Shown in pieces: positions 1 through 8,209 of a DNA stretch of 64,000 nt. Source of the DNA: Herpetosiphonaceae bacterium (GTDB lineage: Bacteria; Chloroflexota; Chloroflexia; Chloroflexales; Herpetosiphonaceae); contig JABXJS010000087.1 of the NCBI GenBank assembly GCA_013538855.1, forward strand, positions 62,001 to 126,000. Reading direction: 5' to 3'. Numbering within the stretch: the stretch's first letter is position 1; each line of letters starts with the position of its first letter. The notes beneath the pieces are model-generated. The model was not told where the DNA came from. It did not search any database and worked only from the letters and a program-made list of their open reading frames with translations. Made by a program: the position numbers and the translations under genes.

Positions 1-2744
1 TCAGCGCCATCACCGAGCTGAGCTACAGCACCTACCGCTCGGTGCCAACCTCGACCTCGGCGCTCGCTGTTGCCCTGGGCCTCAATGTGGACTACGATCT
101 CACCGACGCCGTCACCAGCTGGCAGGGCCGCTTGAACTACGAGCCATATCACGGCGCGCCCGCCAACACCGTGCAGCCCAACATCTGGCAGACGTGGAAT
201 CCGCTTGATGCGACTGGCCCCGGTCGCTGGTGGCGCTCCAACACCAGCGTCGCCCCCAGCACCAGCTGCACCCAGGCCAACCCCTGCACGTGGGATCAGG
301 TGCTCCAGCTCTGGCCCAACATCGGCATTCACGGGCCGTTCGGCGGCATCGTCTTCAAGGCCGGCAGCGGCTGGACCAGCTTCGTCGGCAACGTTGATAA
401 CTTCACTATTGGCATCAACGGCAGCAGCACCACCTACAACTTCGACGCCGATCTGCCGCCGACGGTTCTCGTCAATCCAACCCAGCTCAGCGTCAGCGAG
501 GGCGGCAGCAGCGCCAGCTACACCGTGGCCCTCCAGGCCGAGCCAACCAGCCCGGTGACGCTCACCGCCAGCGTCGCCGATAGCCAGATCGCCATCAGCG
601 CTGACGACGGCGCAACTTTCACCAACAGCGTCACACTAGCCTTCGATAGCATCACCTGGAGCGAGCCGCAGACCATCACGGTGCAGGCGGTTGATGATAG
701 CAGCGTCGAGGGCAACCACAGCAGCAGTATTCAACATACGCTCGATCCCAACAGCGCCGCCGAGTATCTGGCGCTTGAGCCGCTCGCTAGCGTCGATGTC
801 GCCATCAGCGACAATGATTTCAGCTCCGACGTGGTCGTGGTTAAGCCCTACGATCTGCACGGCTGGGATTTAGCCGTCGATCCACCCTCAACCGACAACG
901 ACGCCAGCGGCGACTTCGTGCTTGGACCTGGCACGCCACCGCTTGGCGACGGCAGCGTCGAGCTAAGTGTCTACAACACCAACGGGCGCATGCTGCTGTA
1001 CAATCTCGATCACCTTGGCACGCGCTTCGACACCATCACCGAGCTGAGCTACAGCACCTACCGCTCGGTGCCAACCTCGACAGCAGCGCTCGCCGCCTCG
1101 CTGAGCTTCAACGTTGACTATGATCTCACTGATCCGATCACGAGCTGGCAGGGCCGCCTAACCTACGAGCCATACCTCGGCGCGCCCGCCGACACCGTGC
1201 AGCCCAACATCTGGCAGACGTGGAATCCGCTCGATGCGGCTGGCCCCGGCCGCTGGTGGCGCTCCAACACCAGCGTCGCCCCCAGCACCAGCTGCACCCA
1301 GGCCAACCCCTGCACGTGGGATCAGGTGCTCCAGCTCTGGCCCAACATGGGCATTCACGCCACGCTTGGCGCAACGCTCTTCAAGGCTGGCGGCGGCTGG
1401 CCAAGCTTCGTCGGCAACGTCGATAACGTCAGCCTTGGCATCAACAACGCCACCACCACCTACGACTTCGAGCCAATCGTGCCCGGCACAATCATCACTC
1501 CAACCACGCTCGCCATTACCGAGGGCGGCAGCACCGACAGCTACACGGTCACGCTGCACGACCCGCCAACCGGCCCGGTCACCGTCACCGCCAGCGTCGC
1601 CGACAACCAAAGCCTGATCAGCAGCAACAGCGCGCCCTTTACCACCAGCCTCGATCTCGTGTTCACCGCGCTCAACTGGAGCGAGCCACAGACGATCACG
1701 GTGCAGGCGGTTGACGATGCCGTGGCCGAAGGATCACACACCAGCGTGATCACCCACAGCCTCGATTTCAGCAGCGCGCCGGAGTATGCCGCCGCAGGCA
1801 CGCCCGTCAGCGTGACCGCCCAGATCGCTGATAACGACAGCGCCGCCGTGCTGATCAGCGGGCCGGAGGTCACCTCGATTGACGAAAATCAGACCCGCGT
1901 GGCCACCTACTCGCTAAGCCTGGGCAGCGCGCCAACCGCCGCTGTGGTCATCACGGCGCAGGTCAGCGATAGCCAAACGTTGCTCAGCAGCGACGGCGTG
2001 ACCTACGCGCCAACGCTCATGCTCAACTTTACGTCAAGTACATGGGCCACACCGCAGCTGATCTACCAGCGTGCGGTCGATGATCTGAGCGCCGAGCCAT
2101 CGCCGCATCAGGGCCGCTTCACCGTGAGCGTCGATCCAAATAGCGCAGCTGAGTACAGCGCCCTTGACTTCCAGACCACGCTGAGCATCGACATCATCGA
2201 CAACGACCAGCCCGGCCTCGCCGTCGAGCAGTCCGGTGGCGACACAAGCGTCGATGAGACCGGCCCCACCACCGATACCTACACGCTGGCGCTGACCACG
2301 CCGCCGAGCGCGCCGGTCAGCATCACCGCCAGCATCACCGACGGCCAGACGCTCATCAGCAGCGATGGCGTGAGTTTCACCACCAGCCTCACCCTCGTCT
2401 TCGACGACCAAACCTGGAGCGTCCCGCAGACCATCTATGTCCAGGCCGTCGATGATGCAGCCGTGGAAGGCTCGCCGCACAGTGGCCAGATCGCGCATAC
2501 CATCAGCAGCGCCGACAGCGACTACGCGCAGCTCGACGGGCCAACCCTCAGCGTCAGCATCACCGACAACGACACAGCGAGCGCGAATGCCGTGATCTAC
2601 CTCCCACTGGTGCTCAAAGATAGCCCGGCGGCACGGCCATCAGCAGCGCAGGCGACAGTTTCTGAGATTCGGCGCTATCTTGAGCGCTGGAACACTAGTT
2701 TAAACAGCAATTCAGCGCTACAATCGAAGCGATCAACAAACTAA
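1..2744 (+). CDS. Exported repeat protein with Calx-beta-like domains (5' end outside window)
   Basis: The reading frame is open from base 3, and the residues before the first Met (SAITELSYSTYRSV) match an internal repeat, so the gene starts upstream of the window. The visible part contains a tandem module of about 342 residues, seen once partly and once fully. It combines a beta-rich domain (ITELSYSTYRSVPTST, then a CTQANPCTWDQVLQLWP stretch) with a Calx-beta-like domain. Two more Calx-beta-like domains follow, recognisable by SEGGSS/DENQ starts, ITVQAVDD and SITDND endings. The carboxy end carries VIYLPLVLKDSP and a polar tail, a motif shared with the S8 protease at 20905. Inferred role: secreted or surface adhesive/scaffold protein. 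Calx-beta domains often bind calcium, but binding residues were not verified. No enzyme domain is visible. Confidence 0.85.
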   Translation, partial: SAITELSYSTYRSVPTSTSALAVALGLNVDYDLTDAVTSWQGRLNYEPYHGAPANTVQPNIWQTWNPLDATGPGRWWRSNTSVAPSTSCTQANPCTWDQVLQLWPNIGIHGPFGGIVFKAGSGWTSFVGNVDNFTIGINGSSTTYNFDADLPPTVLVNPTQLSVSEGGSSASYTVALQAEPTSPVTLTASVADSQIAISADDGATFTNSVTLAFDSITWSEPQTITVQAVDDSSVEGNHSSSIQHTLDPNSAAEYLALEPLASVDVAISDNDFSSDVVVVKPYDLHGWDLAVDPPSTDNDASGDFVLGPGTPPLGDGSVELSVYNTNGRMLLYNLDHLGTRFDTITELSYSTYRSVPTSTAALAASLSFNVDYDLTDPITSWQGRLTYEPYLGAPADTVQPNIWQTWNPLDAAGPGRWWRSNTSVAPSTSCTQANPCTWDQVLQLWPNMGIHATLGATLFKAGGGWPSFVGNVDNVSLGINNATTTYDFEPIVPGTIITPTTLAITEGGSTDSYTVTLHDPPTGPVTVTASVADNQSLISSNSAPFTTSLDLVFTALNWSEPQTITVQAVDDAVAEGSHTSVITHSLDFSSAPEYAAAGTPVSVTAQIADNDSAAVLISGPEVTSIDENQTRVATYSLSLGSAPTAAVVITAQVSDSQTLLSSDGVTYAPTLMLNFTSSTWATPQLIYQRAVDDLSAEPSPHQGRFTVSVDPNSAAEYSALDFQTTLSIDIIDNDQPGLAVEQSGGDTSVDETGPTTDTYTLALTTPPSAPVSITASITDGQTLISSDGVSFTTSLTLVFDDQTWSVPQTIYVQAVDDAAVEGSPHSGQIAHTISSADSDYAQLDGPTLSVSITDNDTASANAVIYLPLVLKDSPAARPSAAQATVSEIRRYLERWNTSLNSNSALQSKRSTN
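15..1500 (+). repeat. Direct duplication with 1,026-base period inside the surface-protein gene
   Basis: The stretch beginning GAGCTGAGCTACAGCACCTA at base 15 recurs at base 1041, an offset of 1,026 bases (342 codons, in frame). Long near-identical blocks follow, for example around 163-345 and 1189-1371. The copies diverge more in the Calx-beta part. This indicates a recent in-frame duplication or gene conversion, so copy number may differ between strains and short-read assemblies may collapse it. Confidence 0.85.
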
Positions 2745-2827
2745 GCAGTGCGTCACAAGCGGGAGGTCGTCGCCGAGCGTCGGCGGCTACAGCAAGCAGC
2801 GGCACTGCGGAGCATCAAACGATTAGT

Positions 2828-2854
2828 GGCGGCGGTCAACAAGCGACCGCCGCC
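2828..2854 (+). promoter_or_regulatory. Perfect 10-bp hairpin just before the LPDTG gene
   Basis: GGCGGCGGTC (2828-2837), loop AACAAGC, GACCGCCGCC (2845-2854). No T-run follows; instead the AGAGGAAA ribosome site and the ATG at 2868 come directly after. It could end transcription of the upstream gene, or control translation or stability of the downstream one. Confidence 0.6.
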
Positions 2855-2867
2855 AAGAGGAAACAGG

Positions 2868-3332
2868 ATGGACCGATCTCGCATGCTTTTGTGGTGTCTG
2901 GCGCTGATGGGATTACTGCTGGCCTTTGGCTCGACTGCGGCGGCACACCAAGCTCAGCAGCCCCCACGCCCGACGCTCACACCAACCACACCGCCCACGG
3001 CAACGCCTGTGCCCACTGACACGCCGGTGATCCCAACGGCGACACCCGCCCCGCCGACGCCGATTCAGGCTACGGCCGTTGTTGAGCCAACCGCCACACC
3101 AGCGCCAACCGCCACACCAGCCGACAGCGCAACCGCAACGCCGGTTGAGCCAACTGCAACGCCAGTTGAGCCAACCGCAGCGCCGGTTGAGCCAACCGCA
3201 ACGCCGATCATCCCGCCAAGCTTGCCAGATACAGGCAGCGGCGGCCCCAGCAGCGCTTGGATTTGGCTGCTGCTCGCTAGCGCATTATTTATGGTTGGTC
3301 TTGTGAGCCGTCGCACACAGCTCAAGCACTAG
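2868..3332 (+). CDS. Small LPxTG-type cell-wall-anchored Pro/Thr-rich protein
   Basis: About 154 residues. The ATG at 2868 is preceded by AGAGGAAACAGG. The frame stays open upstream to a GTG at 2748, but that stretch holds a 10-bp hairpin and reads as untranslated leader. Residues 1-32 form a signal peptide (hydrophobic WCLALMGLLLAFGSTAAA). A low-complexity stalk of PTATPVEPTA-type repeats follows, then SLPDTGSGG, a hydrophobic helix (WIWLLLASALFMVGLV) and a basic tail SRRTQLKH. That is the full sortase sorting signal: LPxTG, membrane segment, positive tail. The protein is probably a wall-linked spacer or stalk of unknown partner. No sortase gene lies in the window. It is separated from the preceding repeat-protein gene by 123 bases. 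Confidence 0.85.
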   Translation: MDRSRMLLWCLALMGLLLAFGSTAAAHQAQQPPRPTLTPTTPPTATPVPTDTPVIPTATPAPPTPIQATAVVEPTATPAPTATPADSATATPVEPTATPVEPTAAPVEPTATPIIPPSLPDTGSGGPSSAWIWLLLASALFMVGLVSRRTQLKH

Positions 3333-3360
3333 CACAGTGCGCAATGCACCATGGAACAGC

Positions 3361-3380
3361 ACCCGTCACATTTGGCGGGT
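3361..3380 (+). terminator. Possible terminator after the LPDTG gene
   Basis: ACCCGTCA, loop CATT, TGGCGGGT: eight pairs including one G-U, followed by the T-rich GTTGTTGATTCT. It lies 28 bases after the stop codon. The remaining gap to gltB (3381-3628) holds a promoter candidate and no recognised riboswitch. Confidence 0.5.
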
Positions 3381-3404
3381 GTTGTTGATTCTGCACAAGT
3401 GCTA

Positions 3405-3436
3405 TTGACGAATTTCACAAGATCGAGTAGTATAAT
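3405..3436 (+). promoter_or_regulatory. Candidate gltB promoter
   Basis: TTGACG at 3405-3410 and a perfect TATAAT at 3431-3436. The 20-base spacer is longer than usual for a housekeeping sigma factor, so the -35 assignment is doubtful while the -10 is good. It leaves a leader of roughly 185 bases before gltB with only short GC-rich hairpins (for example CCGGG/CCCGG near 3568). Confidence 0.4.
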
Positions 3437-3628
3437 TCGCACAATCAATTTCAATGCTTCCCACTTAATCCAAACACTATCCAATGTAGAATTTCCCCGC
3501 TGCAATGACGCACAACCTCCAATGCTGGAACCCTGCGCGGCGCTGACGCCTGCGGTGTTTCCATTACCGGGTGATTCTCCCTCCCCGGCCTGCGTGCAAT
3601 TCCTCACTGCACAGAAGGAGGTTCCGTC

Positions 3629-6600
3629 ATGGCTCGCCTGCTCTACGATCCACAGTTCGAACACGACGCTTGCGGCATTGGGTTTGTGGCGCGCATCGAC
3701 GCCAAGCCGACACATGCTGTGGTGCAGATGGCGCTCAAAGCTCTTGGCAGCCTGACGCACCGCGGAGCGGTTGGCGCAGATGGCGCTTCCGGCGATGGCG
3801 CGGGCATACTAACCACGCTGCCCTATGCGCTGCTCGCCCGTGAGCTTGCCGCCAACGGCTGCTCAACACCAGTCGAGCGCGTTGGTGTCGGCATGGTCTT
3901 TGGCCCACGCAGCCCGCTCGAGTTCGAGACTGCCCGCCAGATCATCGACGACGCGCTGAGCTGGCAAGAGCTGCACGTGCTCGGCTGGCGCAATGTGCCG
4001 CTCGACATGACCATCCTTGGCCCCGCCGCCTACGCCGCCTGCCCCACCATCGCCCAGGTGCTCGTCGAGCGCCCAGAGGCCATGGACGCCGACGACTTCG
4101 AGCGCTGCCTGTACCGCGCCCGCCGCCGCATCGAGAAAACCAGCGCCCAGCGCGGGCTGAACATCTACCTGCCCTCGCTGTCCGGGCGCACCATCGTCTA
4201 CAAAGGGCTGATGCTGCCCGAGCTGCTGGCCCAGTTCTACCTCGATCTGGCCGATCCCGACTACCGCGTGGCCGCCGCCGTCTACCATCAGCGCTACTCC
4301 ACCAACACCTTTCCCACCTGGGAGCGCGCCCAGCCCTTCCGCATCGTTAGCCACAATGGCGAGATCAACACGCTCGCCGGCAATGTGAACTGGATGCGCG
4401 CCCGCGAGCCACTGCTCGCCACGCCAGCCCTCGGCTCCATGGACGATCTGCGCCCGATCATCGACACCAACGGCAGCGACTCGGCCCAGCTCGACAATGT
4501 GCTGGAGTTGCTGGTGCGCGCTGGCCGCGATAGCCGCCACGCCCTGCTGATGATGGTTCCCGAAGCCTGGGAAAATATCACCGACCTGCCATCCACCTGG
4601 CGCGATTTCTACGCCTGGCACGCCAACTTGATGGAGCCATGGGATGGGCCAGCGGCGCTCACCTTCTGCGATGGGAAGATTGTCGGCTCGCTGCTTGACC
4701 GCAACGGCCTGCGCCCCGCCCGCTACCTCATCACCGACGATGGGCTGGTGGTGATGGGCAGCGAGACCGGCGCGGCCTGCATCCCTGAAGAGCGCATTAT
4801 TCGCAAAGGCCGCCTTGGCCCAGGCCAAATGCTCGCCATCGACCTGGAGCGCCACACCCTTTGGGACAACACCGCAATCAAAGATTGGGTCGCAGCACGC
4901 CAGCCCTATGGCTCCTGGCTGCGCCAGACGCAGGTGCTCATGGCCGATCTGCTCACGCCGGATCTGCCGGTGGCCGTGGTGGAGCACCTGACCGAGCAGC
5001 AGACCACATTTGGCTATACCGCCGAGGCGCTGGCGATGGTGCTCAAGCCTATGCTGCGCAGCGGTGCCGAGCCGATCGGCTCGATGGGCGACGACACGCC
5101 TGCCGCTGTGTTCTCACAGATCGGCCGGCCAGTGTTCAGCTATCTCAAGCAGCGCTTCGCCGAGGTGACGAATCCGCCAATCGACCCGCTGCGCGAAAAG
5201 ATGGTGATGTCGCTGGCGATTCGGCTTGGCGCACGCCACAACATTCTAGCCGAGTCGCCGGCGCACAATCATCAGGTCTGGCTCGACTCGCCGGTTCTGC
5301 GCGACAACGAGCTGATGGCGCTACGCTGCTGCACTGATCGCAGCTTCACCACCGCCACCATCGACGCCACCTTCCCGCGCACCGACGACCCCGCCTGGCT
5401 TATCGACGCGCTAACCGATCTGTGCACAGCGGCGGATCGCGCGCTCGATAAAGGCGCGACGCTGCTGATCATCAGCGATCGCGGCAGCAATCGCCAGCGT
5501 ATGCCCATCCCCAGCGTGCTAGCGCTCGGCGCAGTGCATCACCACCTGATTCAGACCGGCCGCCGTAGCACCTGCTCGCTGATTATCGAGACTGGCGAGG
5601 CGCACGAGGTGCACCATCTCGCGGTGCTGATCGGCTACGGTGCCGAAGCCGTCAACCCCTACCTGGCCCTGGCCAGCATCCGCGAGCTAGCCCAAGAGCG
5701 CTCGCGCACGCCGATCACGCCCGCCGAGGCCGAGCGTAACTACTGCCATGCGCTGGAAAAAGGCTTGCTCAAGATCATGAGCAAGATGGGCATCGCCACC
5801 ATCGATAGCTACTGCGGCGCGCAGGTCTTCGAGGCGCTTGGTCTGCACCCCAGCGTGATCGAGCGCTGTCTGCAGGGCACACCAAACTACCCTGGCAACA
5901 CCGACTTCAAGCGCCTCGGCCACGAGGTCTACACGCGCCACCAGCTCGCCTGGCGCTCCGAGAGCCTGGCGCTGAGCCACCCTGGCCTCTACAAGTACAA
6001 GAAAGACGGCGAGCAGCACGCCTACCAGCCAGCAGTTGTGCACGCGCTCCAGCAGGCGGTGCGCATCGCCAGCGATCCAGAACAAAGCTGGGCGGCAGGC
6101 TACGACGCCTACCGCGAATACAGCCGCCTGCTTGGTGCCAGCGGCCCGATTGACCCGCGTGACGAGCTGACTTTCGTGAGCGCCCAGCCCATCCCGCTCG
6201 CTGAGGTCGAGCCAGTGGCGGCAATTGTCAAGCGCTTTTCGACAGCGGCCATCTCGCATGGGTCGCTCAGCCGTGAGGCCCACGAGACACTGGCCCAGGC
6301 CATGAACCGCCTTGGCGGCATGAGCAACAGCGGCGAGGGCGGCGAAGACCCGCAGCGCTTCAACACCGACCGCGTGAGCGCGATCAAACAGATCGCCTCG
6401 GGCCGCTTTGGCGTGACGCCAGCTTACCTAATGCACGCCCGCGAGCTACAGATCAAAATGGCCCAAGGCTCCAAGCCTGGCGAGGGCGGCCAGATTCCCG
6501 GCGCGAAAGTGAGCGGCGAGATCGCTGCGATCCGCCACACCGTGCCCGGCGTGACCCTGATCTCGCCCCCGCCGCACCATGACATCTACTCGATTGAAGA

Positions 6601-8074
6601 CCTCGCGCAGCTGATCAATGACCTGCACGTGATCAACCCCAGCGCCGACGTGTCGGTCAAGCTCGTGGCCGAGTCTGGCGTCGGCACCATCGCCGCCGGC
6701 GTTGTCAAGGGTGGCGCAGATGTTGTGCTGATCAGCGGTCACTCAGGCGGAACAGGGGCCTCGCCGCTCTCGTCGATCAAGAATGCTGGCCTGCCGTGGG
6801 AGATCGGCCTCGCCGAGACGCAGCAAACGCTGATGCTGAATGATCTGCGCGGGCGGGTGCGGCTGCGCGTCGATGGCGGTCTGCGCACAGGCCGCGACGT
6901 TGTGATCGCAGCGCTGCTCGGAGCCGACGAGTTCTCGTTTGGCACCGCCGCCCTGATCGCGGAGGGCTGCGTGATGGCCCGCGCATGCCACAACAACACC
7001 TGCCCGGTGGGCATCGCCACCCAGCGACCAGAGCTGCGCGCTAAGTTCCCGGGCACCGTTGAGCACGTAATGGCCTTTATGCAGTTCATCGCCCAAGAGG
7101 TGCGCGAGTGGCTAGCCCAGCTCGGCGCGCGCTCGCTCGATGAGGTTATTGGTCGTGTCGACCTGCTGCAGCCGCAGAGCAGTAGTAGCGCGCTCGACCT
7201 AGAGCTGCTGCTCGCCAATGCCGACCCAACCGGTCAGCATGATCGCCGCTGGAGCGGCGAGCGTCAGCAGCATCCGCTTGATCGGCTCAACCAACAGCTG
7301 GTCGATACCGCGCTCGAATCACTGAAGTCAGGCGCAGCGGTCGCCCTCAGCAATCCCATCACCAATCAAGATCGCACAGCGGGCACGACGCTCGCCGGGC
7401 AGCTGGCGCTGCTGCCAGAGCACGGCGGTGTGGAGCTAGAGTTCCATGGCAGTGCTGGTCAGAGTTTCGGTGCGTGGGCCAGCAAAGGCATGCAGCTGAT
7501 CCTCGTCGGTGATGCCAACGACTACGTTGGGAAAGGTCTTGCTGGTGGCGAGATCGTGATTCGCCCCAGCGACGCCGCGCAGTTTGATCCGCACGAAGCG
7601 ACAATTCTCGGCAACACGGCGCTCTATGGTGCCACCGCTGGCCTACTCTGCGCCGCAGGCCAAGCCGGCGAGCGCTTCGCGGTGCGCAACAGTGGTGCGA
7701 CCGCAGTGGTTGAGGGCGTGGGCGACCATGCCTGTGAGTACATGACCGGCGGCACGGTGGTTGTGCTTGGCAAAACTGGGCGCAACTTCGGTGCCGGAAT
7801 GACCGGCGGCAGCGCCTTTGTCTACGATCCGATTGGCAGCTTCCCGCGCAACCTCAACAAAGAGCTTGTGCACGCCGAGCGTGTCACATCGCCGCTGCTG
7901 GCCGATCATGTGCGAGCGCTGGTTGAAAAGCACTGGGAGCGCACAGGCAGCCCACGCGCCGCCGAAATTCTGGCGAACTGGAAGTACACCCAGCAGTCCT
8001 TCTGGCACATCGCGCCCGAGAGCAGCGTCGCCGAGCAGGTTCAGCCAGTCGAGGCTGCCGCTAAAGCAGCGTAG
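3629..8074 (+). CDS. gltB: Glutamate synthase large subunit
   Basis: 1481 residues, full length for the family. It makes two glutamates from glutamine and 2-oxoglutarate in ammonium assimilation. The domain order is complete. A class II glutamine amidotransferase starts with EHDACGIGF; Cys15 would be the nucleophile after removal of a short propeptide. The central domain follows, then the FMN-binding synthase domain (GGMSNSGEGGEDPQRF, QGSKPGEGGQIPG, HSGGTGASPLSSIK). A 3Fe-4S cysteine set CVMARACHNNTCPVG lies near residues 1114-1125, and the C-terminal GXGXG beta-helix domain ends the protein (GNTALYGATAGLL, GMTGGSAFVYDP). AGAAGGAGG precedes the ATG at 3629. No gltD small subunit is adjacent: the next gene is on the other strand. 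The electron donor is therefore either a GltD encoded elsewhere or ferredoxin. Confidence 0.97.
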   Translation: MARLLYDPQFEHDACGIGFVARIDAKPTHAVVQMALKALGSLTHRGAVGADGASGDGAGILTTLPYALLARELAANGCSTPVERVGVGMVFGPRSPLEFETARQIIDDALSWQELHVLGWRNVPLDMTILGPAAYAACPTIAQVLVERPEAMDADDFERCLYRARRRIEKTSAQRGLNIYLPSLSGRTIVYKGLMLPELLAQFYLDLADPDYRVAAAVYHQRYSTNTFPTWERAQPFRIVSHNGEINTLAGNVNWMRAREPLLATPALGSMDDLRPIIDTNGSDSAQLDNVLELLVRAGRDSRHALLMMVPEAWENITDLPSTWRDFYAWHANLMEPWDGPAALTFCDGKIVGSLLDRNGLRPARYLITDDGLVVMGSETGAACIPEERIIRKGRLGPGQMLAIDLERHTLWDNTAIKDWVAARQPYGSWLRQTQVLMADLLTPDLPVAVVEHLTEQQTTFGYTAEALAMVLKPMLRSGAEPIGSMGDDTPAAVFSQIGRPVFSYLKQRFAEVTNPPIDPLREKMVMSLAIRLGARHNILAESPAHNHQVWLDSPVLRDNELMALRCCTDRSFTTATIDATFPRTDDPAWLIDALTDLCTAADRALDKGATLLIISDRGSNRQRMPIPSVLALGAVHHHLIQTGRRSTCSLIIETGEAHEVHHLAVLIGYGAEAVNPYLALASIRELAQERSRTPITPAEAERNYCHALEKGLLKIMSKMGIATIDSYCGAQVFEALGLHPSVIERCLQGTPNYPGNTDFKRLGHEVYTRHQLAWRSESLALSHPGLYKYKKDGEQHAYQPAVVHALQQAVRIASDPEQSWAAGYDAYREYSRLLGASGPIDPRDELTFVSAQPIPLAEVEPVAAIVKRFSTAAISHGSLSREAHETLAQAMNRLGGMSNSGEGGEDPQRFNTDRVSAIKQIASGRFGVTPAYLMHARELQIKMAQGSKPGEGGQIPGAKVSGEIAAIRHTVPGVTLISPPPHHDIYSIEDLAQLINDLHVINPSADVSVKLVAESGVGTIAAGVVKGGADVVLISGHSGGTGASPLSSIKNAGLPWEIGLAETQQTLMLNDLRGRVRLRVDGGLRTGRDVVIAALLGADEFSFGTAALIAEGCVMARACHNNTCPVGIATQRPELRAKFPGTVEHVMAFMQFIAQEVREWLAQLGARSLDEVIGRVDLLQPQSSSSALDLELLLANADPTGQHDRRWSGERQQHPLDRLNQQLVDTALESLKSGAAVALSNPITNQDRTAGTTLAGQLALLPEHGGVELEFHGSAGQSFGAWASKGMQLILVGDANDYVGKGLAGGEIVIRPSDAAQFDPHEATILGNTALYGATAGLLCAAGQAGERFAVRNSGATAVVEGVGDHACEYMTGGTVVVLGKTGRNFGAGMTGGSAFVYDPIGSFPRNLNKELVHAERVTSPLLADHVRALVEKHWERTGSPRAAEILANWKYTQQSFWHIAPESSVAEQVQPVEAAAKAA

Positions 8075-8093
8075 ACCAGCGCATCAATGGAGC

Positions 8094-8130
8094 AACGAGC
8101 GCAGGCTCCGAGACAGGAGCCGCGCTCGTT
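8094..8130. terminator. Bidirectional terminator between gltB and the phosphatase gene
   Basis: AACGAGCGC-A-GGCTCC, loop GAGACA, GGAGCC-GCGCTCGTT: 15 pairs with one bulged A, then GGTGTTTC. It sits between two genes that converge. Confidence 0.8.
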
Positions 8131-8209
8131 GGTGTTTCAAGCCCACTGCATCAAGCATACGCTATCCCTTACCGTAGCCGAGCGGACAGAATGGCATCTG
8201 TCAATACAG

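Noticed and set aside
42-2744. Start of the repeat protein at base 42
   Set aside because: The frame continues upstream to the window edge with residues matching the internal repeat, so the ATG-less position 42 is internal.
3480-3628. Riboswitch (glutamine-type) in the gltB leader
   Set aside because: Only short GC stems are visible; none of the conserved cores I know for glnA-type RNAs appears.
3863-4987. Long antisense open frame inside gltB, and similar ones at 5687-6283 (minus) and 6446-7218 (minus)
   Set aside because: gltB has an unbroken family match with all motifs; the antisense frames are by-products of high G+C codon use, have no ribosome site and give low-complexity protein.
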